Shown here: positions 1-7,821 of the stretch, one piece after another
How positions within the stretch are numbered: the stretch's first letter is position 1
How the letters are laid out: each line of letters opens with the position of its first letter
Source: Bifidobacteriaceae bacterium
Lineage (GTDB): Bacteria; Actinomycetota; Actinomycetes; Actinomycetales; WQXJ01
DNA: 9,183 nt
NCBI GenBank assembly: GCA_031276585.1
Contig: JAISMT010000059.1
Coordinates: forward strand, 1-9,183
Direction of reading: 5' to 3'
Position numbers and translations under genes: made by a program
Notes under the pieces: model-generated
Databases searched by the model: none
The model's input: the letters and a program-made list of their open reading frames with translations, nothing else
What the model was told of the DNA's origin: nothing

Positions 1-15
1 CGCCGGAGCCGAGAC

Positions 16-1239
16 TCACTGATCCACACTGACCCCAGCACCGCTCCCCGTCACGTGGTGAGCCAAAAATTGGGCCTCTTCCGCGCTGGCGGGACGAGCC
101 CGGAAATCAATGTTGTTGGTTCCCAACACTCGGCGCGCAAACTCAGAATAAGCGAAGGCGTCTTCCAGGGTGAGCCGCCCGCCCGGCAACACGCCCACCT
201 GGTTAGCGGAACCCAAAATACGCGCCGCAGCTTCCAACGCTACCGGCCAGGACACTTCCACTAATTCGCCATTCTGACGTACTAAAGGCCGGTTCAAACG
301 GTCAGAGGCTACCTGCCAGCGGAAACCAAAACGATCCTTATCGGTGATCCACTCCTGGTTCAACCGCGGGTCATTCCCGGCTTGCCGCCGCAGCACCTGA
401 CCACGCCGCGCATCCACCCGGATAGCCGAACAATTGGAATCATGTTCCGCCACCGTCTCGGTACTGACCAAGTCAAACGGCCGAGCCCGGAAACGGTAAG
501 CCGCCGAGGTCAAAGCCCCCACCGGGCAAATCTGGATCACGTTACCGGCAAAATAACCGGCAAACGCATCACCGCTGACGGATAAGGACTCCTCCGCCCA
601 ACTGGAACCGTCTAGAGCGACCGGGGCCACCCCCAAAACCGCTGGATCAAACCGTCCAATCTGTTGATTGGCGCCCCGTTTCTGTAAAGCAATAAAAGGA
701 TCACCCGGAATCTGGGCTGCGAAACGAGTGCAACGCTGACACAGCACACACCGTTCACGATCCAACAGAATCTGTGGCGTGAGACGCAACGGCTTGGGGA
801 AAGTGTTCTTACGCTCCTGGAACCGGGTTACTGGCCGCCCCGTAGCCATAGCTTGGTTCTGTAGCGGACATTCACCACCTTTGTCGCAAATAGGGCAGTC
901 CAAGGGGTGGTTGATTAGAACCAACTCCGCTACCTGTTCCTGAGCTTCTTTAGCGGCCGCCGACGTATGTTGAGTTTGTACCACCATGCCGGGCGTCACC
1001 GTAATAGCACAGGCCGGTTGGGGTTTAGGGAAAGCCCGCAGCTTGCCTTCCGGACCCGCTGGAGAAGCCACATCCACTAAACATTGACGGCAAGCCGCTA
1101 CCGGCTTGAGTAATGGGTGGTCACAGAAACGGGGAATCATAATGCCCGCTTCCTCAGCCGCACGGATAATCAGCGTGTTTTTGGGTACCTGGACTTCAAC
1201 GCCGTCAATGCTGCAACTTACCAAGTCTGGGGTGCTCAT
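16..1239 (-). CDS. nuoG: NADH-quinone oxidoreductase subunit G, N-terminal half, ended by an in-frame stop
   Basis: This is the large Fe-S subunit of the peripheral arm of complex I. It carries electrons from NuoF towards NuoB/D. The 407 residues contain the whole cluster-bearing part. The N1b 2Fe-2S ligands are C39, C50, C53 and C77. N5 is held by H111, C115, C118 and C124, and N4 by C164, C167, C170 and C238. The N7 cysteines are absent (residues 264-299 hold A, D, S and T at those sites). About 25 extra residues (197-222) precede the last N4 cysteine compared with the mycobacterial protein as I recall it. The family is usually near 800 aa with a long molybdopterin-oxidoreductase-like domain, of which only the beginning is present here. 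The TGA falls inside a conserved stretch and the next codons (V-S-A-P-A) still fit the family, so I read it as a premature stop. The ATG overlaps the nuoF stop (ATGA). Confidence 0.93.
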   Translation of the reverse strand: MSTPDLVSCSIDGVEVQVPKNTLIIRAAEEAGIMIPRFCDHPLLKPVAACRQCLVDVASPAGPEGKLRAFPKPQPACAITVTPGMVVQTQHTSAAAKEAQEQVAELVLINHPLDCPICDKGGECPLQNQAMATGRPVTRFQERKNTFPKPLRLTPQILLDRERCVLCQRCTRFAAQIPGDPFIALQKRGANQQIGRFDPAVLGVAPVALDGSSWAEESLSVSGDAFAGYFAGNVIQICPVGALTSAAYRFRARPFDLVSTETVAEHDSNCSAIRVDARRGQVLRRQAGNDPRLNQEWITDKDRFGFRWQVASDRLNRPLVRQNGELVEVSWPVALEAAARILGSANQVGVLPGGRLTLEDAFAYSEFARRVLGTNNIDFRARPASAEEAQFLAHHVTGSGAGVSVDQ

Positions 1240-2537
1240 GCTGCCACCGCCTCAAACAGATAGGAGGCCGTGTGGTCAAACGGACACCGTCCCTCCTCAA
1301 TGTGCTGGATGTATTCCTGACGGAAAAACTTCAAAGAAGAGACCAAAGAAGACGGGGCGCCATCGCCCAACGGACAGAAAGCCCGCCCCACTATAGAACG
1401 TGGAATTTCCTCCAAAATCTGCATGTCCTCTGGCTTACCTTGGCCCGCTTCAATGCGGCGCAACACCGCACGCAGCCAGAAGGTGCCCTCCCGGCAAGGA
1501 GTGCACTTACCGCAGGACTCATGAGCGTAGAAATCCATCCACCGGCTCACCGCCCACACCACGCAAACCGTGTCATCAAAAACCTGCAAAGCCCGGGTAC
1601 CCAACATGGAACCAGCCTGAGCTACCGAGTCATAGTCCAACGGCACATCCAACTGTTCCGGAGTAAACATAGGGGTAGAAGAACCACCGGGCATCCAGAA
1701 CTTGAGTTGATGGCCCTCGCGGATGCCGCCCGCCAGGTCCAGTAGCTCCCGCATGGTAATGCCCAGGGGTGCCTCGTATTGGCCAGGGCGTTGCACGTGG
1801 CCAGAAAGCGAAAAGATGCCAACCCCGGTGGATTTCTCAGTGCCCATCGACTTCCACCAATCGGCCCCTTGCCCCACAATCCAAGGCACCGAAGCGATGG
1901 ATTCCACGTTGTTGACCACGGTAGGGCGAGCATACAACCCCGCTACGGCCGGAAACGGGGGTTTGAGTCTAGGCTGGCCCCGGCGGCCCTCCAACGAATC
2001 CAGTAGCGCAGTCTCTTCGCCACAGATATAGGCCCCAGCACCAGCATGAACCGTAAGCTCCAGGGAGTAACCGCTACCGGCCACGGAATTTCCCAGTAGA
2101 CCAGCTTCCCGGGCCTCGCGCACCGCATGCAACAACCGGCGGTACACATGGACCACTTCACCACGCAGGTAGATAAAAGCGTGGTGACAGCCGATGGCGT
2201 ACGAGGTGATAATTACACCCTCGACCAGGCTGTGCGGATCCGCCATCATGAGTGGAATGTCTTTACAAGTCCCCGGCTCCGATTCGTCAGCATTGACTAC
2301 CAGGTAACGTGGACCGCCATCATCCGGCGGCAAGAACGACCATTTGACCCCAGTAGGGAATCCCGCTCCACCGCGGCCACGCAGACCAGAATCTTTAACC
2401 GTTTCCAACACTTCAGTTGGCTGCATCTGCAAAGCCCGGCCCAATGCCTGATAACCACCGGCGGCCCGGTAAGCCTCCAAAGTCCAGGATTTCTCATTAC
2501 CCCACCGGGAGGTGAGCAAAGGAGCAAGAGAAGTCAT
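1236..2537 (-). CDS. nuoF: NADH-quinone oxidoreductase subunit F (FMN and NADH binding)
   Basis: NuoF oxidises NADH with FMN at the tip of the complex I peripheral arm, facing the cytoplasm, and passes electrons on through cluster N3. With the start chosen here it has 433 residues, normal for the family. The glycine-rich [10 protein letters not shown] motif (about 54-63) and NADESEPGT (82-90) belong to the FMN/NADH site. A second glycine-rich stretch, [12 protein letters not shown], lies near 164-175. The N3 4Fe-4S ligands are C342, C345 and C348 in [13 protein letters not shown], plus C388. The frame stays open to an ATG at 2579, but the ATG at 2537 overlaps the nuoE stop (ATGA), has an AAAGGAC ribosome site 5 nt upstream, and starts where homologues start, so I prefer it. 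The stop overlaps the nuoG start in the same way. No key residue is missing. Confidence 0.97.
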   Translation of the reverse strand: MTSLAPLLTSRWGNEKSWTLEAYRAAGGYQALGRALQMQPTEVLETVKDSGLRGRGGAGFPTGVKWSFLPPDDGGPRYLVVNADESEPGTCKDIPLMMADPHSLVEGVIITSYAIGCHHAFIYLRGEVVHVYRRLLHAVREAREAGLLGNSVAGSGYSLELTVHAGAGAYICGEETALLDSLEGRRGQPRLKPPFPAVAGLYARPTVVNNVESIASVPWIVGQGADWWKSMGTEKSTGVGIFSLSGHVQRPGQYEAPLGITMRELLDLAGGIREGHQLKFWMPGGSSTPMFTPEQLDVPLDYDSVAQAGSMLGTRALQVFDDTVCVVWAVSRWMDFYAHESCGKCTPCREGTFWLRAVLRRIEAGQGKPEDMQILEEIPRSIVGRAFCPLGDGAPSSLVSSLKFFRQEYIQHIEEGRCPFDHTASYLFEAVAA

Positions 2538-3214
2538 GAGGCGTCCTTTCCATCCGGAGCTGGGGTTGGAGCACTCCAACCCTCCTGTACCGCCCGGTTC
2601 AAACCAACCAAAGAAGCTGCCCCAGCAGAGGGGCCTTGCCCAGCACGTTCATCCTCAAACCCAGCCAAGACCCGTGAAACCTCTTTGAAAGTAGGTAATT
2701 GATCCGGCCCGCGGCTGGGGCGGACCGCTTTACCCGCCCGCAGATCATTGACCAACTGAACTGCGGTGAGCGGAGTTTGATTGTCAAAGAACTCCCAGTT
2801 GACCATCACCACTGGCGCGTAGTCACAAGCCGCATTGCACTCGATCTTCTCCAGCGTGAACATACCGTCACTAGTGGTTTGATCATGTCCCACCTGTAAA
2901 TAGGCACTGAGCTGTTCAAAGATCGCATCCCCGCCCATCACGCCACACAGCGAGGTAACACAAACCCCCAAGGTGTATTGGCCATTGGGTTGGCGCTTGA
3001 ATTGGGTGTAGAAAGTTGCTACTGCGCTGACCTCAGCCTCTGTTAAGTCCAAAGTCTGGGCGCAAAATGCAATCCCATCCGGTGAAACGTACCCGTCTTG
3101 GGATTGACATAGATGCAATAGCGGTAGCAACGCACTACGCGGCGAGGGATAACGGGCTATCACTTCTTTGGCGTCCTTCCGCAAGGACGCCAAAATGTCC
3201 TCTGAATAGGTCAC
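2534..3214 (-). CDS. nuoE: NADH-quinone oxidoreductase subunit E (2Fe-2S, N1a)
   Basis: NuoE is the thioredoxin-like 2Fe-2S subunit that sits against NuoF in the NADH dehydrogenase module and carries cluster N1a. Counting from the chosen GTG, the protein has 226 residues. Its ligands are C85 and C90 (C-x4-C) and C126 and C130 (C-x3-C, in [11 protein letters not shown]). The N-terminal helical part contains the conserved [15 protein letters not shown], and AVATFYTQF lies near 64-72. The C-terminal tail after about residue 165 is rich in Ala, Gly and Pro and probably flexible, as in other actinobacterial NuoE. A longer frame begins at ATG 3256, but those 14 extra residues lie inside nuoD and lack family support. 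The GTG at 3214 overlaps the nuoD stop as GTGA and has GGGAGG 9 nt upstream. The gene is translationally coupled to nuoD on one side and nuoF on the other. Confidence 0.96.
   Translation of the reverse strand: MTYSEDILASLRKDAKEVIARYPSPRSALLPLLHLCQSQDGYVSPDGIAFCAQTLDLTEAEVSAVATFYTQFKRQPNGQYTLGVCVTSLCGVMGGDAIFEQLSAYLQVGHDQTTSDGMFTLEKIECNAACDYAPVVMVNWEFFDNQTPLTAVQLVNDLRAGKAVRPSRGPDQLPTFKEVSRVLAGFEDERAGQGPSAGAASLVGLNRAVQEGWSAPTPAPDGKDAS
2543..2549 (-). promoter_or_regulatory. Ribosome binding site that fixes the nuoF start
   Basis: On the minus strand AAAGGAC lies inside the end of nuoE, 5 nt before the ATG at 2537. It supports that start, which overlaps the nuoE stop, over the upstream ATG at 2579. 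Confidence 0.7.
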
Positions 3215-4548
3215 CGGTCCACGCCTCCCATCACCGGATCGATTGAAGCCAAGCAAACCACCACGTCCGAGATGGTGCCGCCATTACACAGGGCTGCCAT
3301 GGACTGCAAATTGTTGTAAGAAGGTTCCCGCATGTGGACCCGGTAAGGCCGTGTGCCGCCATCGGACACCACATGTACCCCGTAAATCCCTTTAGCGTGC
3401 TCAATGGCGTGGAAAGCTTGCCCCTCCGGCACCCTGAACCCTTCGGTAACCAACTTGAAGTGGTGAATCAAAGACTCCATGGACTGAGACATGATCTCTT
3501 TGACGTGTTCCGGGGATTGACCTTGACCGTCCGGGCCAATCTCCATCCGGGCGGGCCAGGCAATTTCGGGGTCATCAACCATGACAGGCCCCGGGCCTAA
3601 CGCCTCTAATTTCTCAATGCATTGCGCCACAATCCGCATGGATTCCCGCATCTCATTGGAACGGACCAGGTAACGCCCGTAGACATCAGCGCTGGTCTCC
3701 GTACAAACCTCGAAATCATAGTTCTCATAGCCGCTGTAAGGCTTGTCTTTACGCAAGTCCAAAGGTAAACCAGCCGCCCGCACCATGGGTCCAGTGATTC
3801 CTAAAGCCATACACCCCGCCAGGTTCAGTACCCCAATGCCCTGAGTTCTGGACTTCCAAAGCGGGTTAACCATCACCATATTGTCAAAATCATCCATGCC
3901 TCGGACCATGGAGGGGAATACCCCCTTCAGCCAGGTTAAAGCCCCTTCCGGTAGATCCTGAGCTAACCCACCAGGCCGGAAATAGGCGTTGTTCATCCGC
4001 TGCCCCGTGACCATCTCAAAGAAACGCAAAACCTGTTCCCGTTCCCGGAACGCAATAGTCATCAAGGTAGTGCCACCCAGCTCGTTACCAGCTGAACCCA
4101 AGCAGACCAGGTGGGAGGAAACCCGAGCCAACTCCATCATCAACACCCGGATCACTTGCGCCCGTTCCGGAATGCGCCCCTCAATCCCGGCCAGTTTCTC
4201 CACCGCGAAGCAGTACGCGGCCTCGTTCATGATGGACGCCACGTAGTCCATTCGAGTAGATAACGTGGAACCTTGCACCCAAGTGCGATACTCCATGGTT
4301 TTCTCGATGCCGGTGTGTAAGAAACCCAATCCCACTCGGGTCTCAGTTACCGTTTCACCGTCCATCTCAAGGATCAAACGCAACACACCGTGTGTAGACG
4401 GGTGCTGGGGACCCATGTTGACCACGATCCGTTCTTCTTTACGGCGGGCCACCTCTTGCGCGATCTCCGCCCAATCACCACCAGTGGCTTGGAACTCTTG
4501 GACCGCTTCAATGTTGTCTGGTGGGGCCGCCGTATAGGGGCTGGTCAT
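3211..4548 (-). CDS. nuoD: NADH-quinone oxidoreductase subunit D (49 kDa, quinone site)
   Basis: NuoD is the hydrogenase-like subunit that, with NuoB, forms the quinone-binding chamber of complex I. The length, 445 aa, is normal for actinobacteria. The N-terminal 40 residues are variable, then the strongly conserved block [16 protein letters not shown] begins (43-58). H53 aligns with the quinone-contacting histidine (His38 of Thermus Nqo4), and Y102 in TRMDY aligns with its partner tyrosine (Tyr87). The C-terminus keeps the family sequences [19 protein letters not shown] and the final [10 protein letters not shown]. The partner quinone here is presumably menaquinone, which is an inference from the neighbouring menG, menF and menJ-like genes. 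The ATG overlaps the nuoC stop (ATGA) with GGAGG 8 nt upstream. The stop overlaps the nuoE GTG. Confidence 0.98.
   Translation of the reverse strand: MTSPYTAAPPDNIEAVQEFQATGGDWAEIAQEVARRKEERIVVNMGPQHPSTHGVLRLILEMDGETVTETRVGLGFLHTGIEKTMEYRTWVQGSTLSTRMDYVASIMNEAAYCFAVEKLAGIEGRIPERAQVIRVLMMELARVSSHLVCLGSAGNELGGTTLMTIAFREREQVLRFFEMVTGQRMNNAYFRPGGLAQDLPEGALTWLKGVFPSMVRGMDDFDNMVMVNPLWKSRTQGIGVLNLAGCMALGITGPMVRAAGLPLDLRKDKPYSGYENYDFEVCTETSADVYGRYLVRSNEMRESMRIVAQCIEKLEALGPGPVMVDDPEIAWPARMEIGPDGQGQSPEHVKEIMSQSMESLIHHFKLVTEGFRVPEGQAFHAIEHAKGIYGVHVVSDGGTRPYRVHMREPSYNNLQSMAALCNGGTISDVVVCLASIDPVMGGVDR
3224..3229 (-). promoter_or_regulatory. Ribosome binding site that fixes the nuoE start
   Basis: On the minus strand GGGAGG lies inside the end of nuoD, 9 nt before the GTG at 3214. 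It favours this GTG, which overlaps the nuoD stop, over the ATG at 3256. Confidence 0.7.
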
Positions 4549-5258
4549 GAGTAGTTCCTCCTCTGGTCCGCCGGCGGTACCGAAGCGCCCTTAAACTGCA
4601 CATCCACCCCACCTAACGGGTAGTCCTTACGCTGCGGGTGCCCTACCCAATCGTTGGGCATCAAAATACGAGCCAACGCTGGGTGGCCATCAAAAATGAT
4701 GCCGAACATGTCGTAGGTTTCCCGCTCATGCCAATCTTGCGTGGGGTAAATCTCCACCAAGCTGGGTACGTGCGGGTCCGAATCCGGAACCGCCACCTCC
4801 AAACGCAGAATGCGCCTACCGTGGGTAACCGACATCAGGTGATAAACGGCATGTAACTCGCGACCCTGATCTTGGGGGTAGTGAACACCGCTCACACCCA
4901 AAGAAAGCTCAAACCGCAAATCTTGGTCATCCCGTAAGAACTGGGCCACCACGCGCAGATGCTCCCGCTTGATAAACAACGTCAATTCGTCCCGGTCCAC
5001 CACTACTTTTTCGATGGCGCCACTCACATCCGCTGCGCTTAAATCCTCCGCCAACGCATCCACCGCAGAATCGAACCAACCCCCGTAAGGCCGAGGGCTG
5101 GAGGCCGGTATTTGCACTACCCGAGTAAAACCGCCGAACCCAGAGGTATCGCCAACCCCATGGGCACCAAACGCACCTTGCCGTACTCCAATCACTTCCG
5201 CACCGCCCTGGGACGGATCATTAAGTTCTAATTCGGCGGTGGGTTCCACGCTGTTCAT
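4545..5258 (-). CDS. nuoC: NADH-quinone oxidoreductase subunit C (30 kDa)
   Basis: NuoC is a cofactor-free structural subunit of the connecting part of complex I, packed against NuoD and NuoB. The 237 residues match the length of the mycobacterial protein, and it is a separate polypeptide rather than the NuoCD fusion of enterobacteria. The first 60 residues are Gly- and Ser-rich and end in the actinobacterial block [11 protein letters not shown]. The family signature [12 protein letters not shown] starts at residue 176, followed by [28 protein letters not shown] and a C-terminal tail ending DQRRNYS. The ATG overlaps the nuoB stop (ATGA), with GAGGGGG about 8 nt upstream as ribosome site. Nothing about the gene is unusual. 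Confidence 0.97.
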   Translation of the reverse strand: MNSVEPTAELELNDPSQGGAEVIGVRQGAFGAHGVGDTSGFGGFTRVVQIPASSPRPYGGWFDSAVDALAEDLSAADVSGAIEKVVVDRDELTLFIKREHLRVVAQFLRDDQDLRFELSLGVSGVHYPQDQGRELHAVYHLMSVTHGRRILRLEVAVPDSDPHVPSLVEIYPTQDWHERETYDMFGIIFDGHPALARILMPNDWVGHPQRKDYPLGGVDVQFKGASVPPADQRRNYS

Positions 5259-5815
5259 ACCTTCAACCCCCTCATTTGATCCACCGGTACCGCGTTCAAA
5301 GCGGCTTCCTCGGCTGCCCGGGCAGCTTTGAGCCGATCCACGCCCAAGCCTTCCGCTTCAATTTGGGCATACAACTCAATGACAGCGTGGATCAACATTT
5401 CCGGCCGGGGTGGGCAGCCAGGGATGTAGACATCCACTGGCACCACATGGTCCACACCCTGCACAATGGCATAGTTGTTGAACACCCCACCCGAGGAAGC
5501 ACACGAGCCCATCGAAATCACCCATTTGGGGTCCGCCATCTGGTCATAGACTCGCCGCACCACAGGAGCCATCTTGTGAGACATACGCCCATTGACCAGC
5601 ATCAGATCTGCCTGACGTGGAGAAGCCCTGAACACCTCCATACCGAAGCGTGAAATATCGAACCGGGAAGTCCCTACCGCCATCATCTCGATGGAGCAGC
5701 AAGCCAAACCCATGGTCACTGGCCACAGGGACCCCGCCCTGATGTGGTTGACCACCTTAGCCATAGTGGTAAGCGCAAAACCCTGCGGCAGCTTGCCTTC
5801 AATTCCGTCAGCCAT
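5255..5815 (-). CDS. nuoB: NADH-quinone oxidoreductase subunit B (4Fe-4S N2)
   Basis: NuoB carries N2, the last Fe-S cluster of complex I, which reduces the quinone held between NuoB and NuoD. The protein is 186 aa. Its N2 ligands are the tandem cysteines C39 and C40 ([10 protein letters not shown]), C105 (MGSCASSGG) and C134 (IPGCPPRPE), all in place. The usual [18 protein letters not shown] block follows the tandem cysteines. The C-terminal 35 residues are variable and Ala-rich. The ATG has AAAGGAC 8 nt upstream, placed in the 18-bp gap that separates it from nuoA. This is the only non-overlapping junction inside the nuoA-nuoG run. Confidence 0.98.
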   Translation of the reverse strand: MADGIEGKLPQGFALTTMAKVVNHIRAGSLWPVTMGLACCSIEMMAVGTSRFDISRFGMEVFRASPRQADLMLVNGRMSHKMAPVVRRVYDQMADPKWVISMGSCASSGGVFNNYAIVQGVDHVVPVDVYIPGCPPRPEMLIHAVIELYAQIEAEGLGVDRLKAARAAEEAALNAVPVDQMRGLKV

Positions 5816-5833
5816 TTAGAGCCGTCCTTTCGG

Positions 5834-6196
5834 TCAATCCCAGTCCAGCCCGCCACGACGCCATTCATAAACCAATGGCACTGTGATCAAAGCTAAAAAG
5901 CCCATCATGGCTATGGTGGCCGCTAAGCCCAAGGCGTCGAAGTTGGCCGCCCACGGGTAGAGGAACACCACCTCAATATCGAAAATGATGAAGCTCATAG
6001 CCACCAGGTAGAACCGAACCGGGAACCGTCCACCCTCGTGAGGATGGGGGCTGGCTTCGATCCCGCACTCGTATTCTTCCAGTTTGGCCTTGTTGTAGCG
6101 GTGCGGCCCTATGACCCAGCTCGCTCCCAAGCCGCCAAAACCCATGACTAGAGCCACCGCCAACATGGCCAATACAGGCACATAGGGGTTAGTCAT
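5834..6196 (-). CDS. nuoA: NADH-quinone oxidoreductase subunit A (membrane)
   Basis: NuoA is the small membrane subunit next to the quinone channel of complex I (ND3 family). The 120 residues hold three hydrophobic segments at about 6-28, 60-82 and 87-110. Between the first two lies the conserved loop with EEYECGIEASP, whose cysteine (C44) is the counterpart of the loop cysteine known from ND3. The second segment contains FIIFDIEVVFLYPW, and the acidic residues there are typical of the family. The ATG at 6196 has GGAGGAG 4 nt upstream. It is the first nuo gene, 34 bp after the reductase gene, with no evident terminator between, so I infer co-transcription with that gene. Confidence 0.97.
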   Translation of the reverse strand: MTNPYVPVLAMLAVALVMGFGGLGASWVIGPHRYNKAKLEEYECGIEASPHPHEGGRFPVRFYLVAMSFIIFDIEVVFLYPWAANFDALGLAATIAMMGFLALITVPLVYEWRRGGLDWD

Positions 6197-6230
6197 TCGT
6201 CTCCTCCGCCCAACTCGGGCCGTCCGCAGT

Positions 6231-7520
6231 TCATGCGGCCGGCGCTATCCATGCGAGCGTGGCGATGGTCCGGTCCATCCAGTCACCTCCACGCGATTCA
6301 TAATGATCACTCAAAAGCTTCATGACCAACCTCATTAGGGTTGGCCGCGGTAACCCGTACCGCGTACACACCCGCATCACTGCGGGCTGTTCAATCAACT
6401 TCACAAAAACTCTACCCAAAGAGAAATACCCTCCGAGCGATTCTTTCAATTTTAGGGGGTACATCTTAAACGCTGCTTCCCGAGAATCTCCCGCGGGGCG
6501 GCCCAACCCCTGCTTTATTGCTTCTGCCGCCAACCGGCCAGACTGCAAAGCATAGGCTATCCCCTCGCCGTCGAAGGGAGAAACCATCCCTCCAGCATCC
6601 CCTACCAACATTAACCCGCGGGCGTACAACGGGCCCCGGTTAAAAGCCATAGGCAGTGCTGCGGAACGAGGCGGATCTACTACATCAGCAGCCGTGAAAC
6701 CCCAAACTGGCCCCAGCTTCTCTAACCAAGTGTTTAGCAGATGCCGGTAGTTCACAGGGGATGGTTTAGCGGAGGAGCTAACCGAACCCACTCCCACGTT
6801 GATCAGGCCGTCCGCCTCCGGAAATACCCAGCCGTAGCCAGGCATCAAACGGCCTTCGCCGGGGTCACCATCCCACAACTCCAAATGAGATTCCATCCAT
6901 TCCCATTGACCCGGCCCGTTCGGTGGAGTAGAAGGACGAATCCGAGTCCGTACGGCTACTCCCACCGGACGGTTAGTTTTCTTTTCCCTACCAGCGGCAG
7001 TAGCCAAACGGGTAGAGGCGCCATCGGCTGCTATGACCACTTGGGAGCGGAAAAATTGCTCACCATCAGGGGTTTGAGCTTTTACACCCACTATCCGTCC
7101 CGTTGCTGAATCCACCAACGGAGCCGTCACTGTGGTGTTTTCTTGCAGATGTGCCCCGGCCGCTTGAGCGTGGCGAACCAAACGTAAATCCAACTCCTCC
7201 CGGGGTAGGGTGAGCCCAAAATCGGGGAAAGAAGCCAACTGTGGCCAAGGTAATTCCACCTGGTGACCGCCCCCGAAAACCCGTAGTCCGCGGTTCCGCA
7301 TCCAGCCCTGATCCTCAGGGAACGGTAGGCCCAGGTGGATCAGTTCTTTGACGGCCCGAGGGGTGAGCCCGTCACCGCAGGCTTTAACCCGCGGAAGGGA
7401 TGCCTTTTCCAGGAGTAGGGTTTCCACTCCGGCGCTCGCTAGGTAGGCCGCAGTAGCGGACCCGGCTGGTCCGGCGCCAACGACGATCACCGCTGATTCG
7501 CCACCACTGCTAAGGAGCAC
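6231..7520 (-). CDS. menJ: Geranylgeranyl reductase family FAD enzyme, probably menaquinone side-chain reductase (MenJ-like)
   Basis: This is a flavoprotein of the geranylgeranyl reductase family, 429 aa. The N-terminal Rossmann motif GAGPAG is at 15-20, with the end-of-strand acidic residue in LLLEK (E38). KACGDGLTPRAV (46-57) is diagnostic of this family. The second FAD region VVIAADGAS begins at 161, PGYGWVFP is at 227-234, and GDAGG with the following DGEG spans 307-320. In mycobacteria the related MenJ saturates one isoprene unit of the menaquinone tail, and its gene also lies near menG. I infer the same role here from the similarity and from menG upstream and nuo downstream. A chlorophyll or archaeal-lipid role is unlikely in this context. 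The start is GTG with AAAGG 7 nt upstream. It appears to be the first gene of the nuo transcript. Confidence 0.88.
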   Translation of the reverse strand: MLLSSGGESAVIVVGAGPAGSATAAYLASAGVETLLLEKASLPRVKACGDGLTPRAVKELIHLGLPFPEDQGWMRNRGLRVFGGGHQVELPWPQLASFPDFGLTLPREELDLRLVRHAQAAGAHLQENTTVTAPLVDSATGRIVGVKAQTPDGEQFFRSQVVIAADGASTRLATAAGREKKTNRPVGVAVRTRIRPSTPPNGPGQWEWMESHLELWDGDPGEGRLMPGYGWVFPEADGLINVGVGSVSSSAKPSPVNYRHLLNTWLEKLGPVWGFTAADVVDPPRSAALPMAFNRGPLYARGLMLVGDAGGMVSPFDGEGIAYALQSGRLAAEAIKQGLGRPAGDSREAAFKMYPLKLKESLGGYFSLGRVFVKLIEQPAVMRVCTRYGLPRPTLMRLVMKLLSDHYESRGGDWMDRTIATLAWIAPAA

Positions 7521-7556
7521 CCGGCAGCCTTTCGAGTTGATTTCGCTTGTTTACTA

Positions 7557-7582
7557 GGAAACCGGCGAATATTCCGGTTTCC
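7557..7582. repeat. 9-bp perfect inverted repeat just inside the predicted transcript
   Basis: GGAAACCGG (7557-7565) and CCGGTTTCC (7574-7582) are exact reverse complements separated by 8 bases, CGAATATT. The element begins about where the transcript from the predicted promoter (-10 at 7591-7596) would start. It could be a repressor operator or a hairpin at the 5' end of the reductase-nuo mRNA. No T-run follows on the minus strand, so a standard terminator is unlikely. The repeat is directly visible; its function is inference. Confidence 0.6.
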
Positions 7583-7590
7583 CAAGTGCG

Positions 7591-7620
7591 ATTCTACATA
7601 AGTCAGAAGACACCCCACAA
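7591..7620 (-). promoter_or_regulatory. Predicted sigma-70-type promoter for the reductase-nuo operon
   Basis: Read on the minus strand, TTGTGG (7615-7620) serves as -35 and TAGAAT (7591-7596) as -10, with an 18-bp spacer. A TG directly precedes the -10, giving an extended -10 form. Transcription would begin near 7583-7585, leaving a leader of about 65 nt before the GTG at 7520. This is the best promoter-like pair I found between menG and the reductase gene. Promoters are hard to call by eye, so the support is moderate. Confidence 0.45.
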
Positions 7621-7687
7621 AACCTCTTCGCTACGCTCGGATATCTTGCGGAAACCCCCAGGGAGAAAAGTCGGCCCAAGTTTCAAA

Positions 7688-7730
7688 GTTTCTTCACCCC
7701 TAGTGATCAAAACAGGGTGAATTACGAAAC
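7688..7730. repeat. Interrupted inverted repeat upstream of the predicted promoter
   Basis: TTCACCC (7693-7699) pairs with GGGTGAA (7715-7721) across 15 bases. The flanking GTTTC (7688-7692) pairs with GAAAC (7726-7730) after a 4-base bulge, giving 12 matched positions in all. An extra GTTTC occurs at 7680-7684, forming a short direct repeat. It lies about 70-110 bp upstream of the predicted -35, which suits an activator or repressor site. It could equally be an intrinsic hairpin after menG, but neither strand has a T-run behind it. Confidence 0.45.
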
Positions 7731-7791
7731 AAAGATGATGTTATAAACCAATTCCCGTATGAGAACTGGCCGAATTACCGCACCAGACGGC

Positions 7792-7803
7792 TTCCAGCTG
7801 GAA
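7792..7803. repeat. 12-bp perfect palindrome after menG
   Basis: TTCCAGCTGGAA is fully self-complementary and starts 18 bp beyond the menG stop. It could fold only as a short 4-bp stem with a 4-base loop, too weak alone for a terminator. It might be a protein-binding site or chance. Confidence 0.3.
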
Positions 7804-7821
7804 CCACCAACTCGCCCTTGC

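Larger units (their letters stand above)
7521..7821. other. Noncoding stretch between menG and the reductase gene
   Basis: No credible gene lies in these 301 bp. It is visibly richer in A and T than the flanking genes. From the menG side it contains a 12-bp palindrome (7792-7803), an interrupted inverted repeat (7688-7730), the predicted promoter (7591-7620) and the 9-bp inverted repeat (7557-7582). I see no T-tailed terminator for menG, so partial read-through from menG into the reductase-nuo operon is possible. Confidence 0.7.

Noticed and set aside
16..18. TGA in nuoG read as tryptophan or selenocysteine
   Set aside because: Neighbouring genes end in TGA and use TGG for tryptophan, and the aligned family residue is leucine. 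No selenocysteine logic applies to this position.
1..40. Frameshift as the cause of the nuoG stop
   Set aside because: The five codons after the stop fit the family (S-A-P) in the original frame better than in either other frame; the evidence is short, so it is rejected only provisionally.
1272..1745. 157-codon open frame on the plus strand
   Set aside because: Antisense shadow of nuoF, Arg- and His-rich low-quality translation, no family resemblance.
2538..2579. Longer nuoF from the ATG at 2579
   Set aside because: The 14 extra residues lie in the nuoE end, do not resemble NuoF, and the inner ATG has the ribosome site and the stop/start overlap.
2127..2702. 191-codon open frame on the plus strand
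   Set aside because: It lies antisense to nuoF and nuoE, whose proteins are highly conserved; its translation shows no recognisable family and no ribosome site was seen.
3215..3256. Longer nuoE from the ATG at 3256
   Set aside because: The extension translates the conserved nuoD C-terminus in another frame, and the GTG at 3214 has a strong GGGAGG site and GTGA overlap.
6224..6238. Hairpin CCGCA / TGCGG at the end of the reductase gene
   Set aside because: Only 5 bp with a 5-base loop, overlapping coding sequence and without a T-run; likely chance in GC-rich DNA.
7688..7730. Rho-independent terminator for menG
   Set aside because: The stem is interrupted, the loop is 15 bases, and no T-run follows on the minus strand.
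7521..7821. Rex-type redox operator upstream of the nuo operon
   Set aside because: Rex controls nuo in some actinobacteria, so I looked for a TTGTGAA/TTCACAA-type pair and found none; TTCACCC/GGGTGAA is too far apart and differs in sequence.
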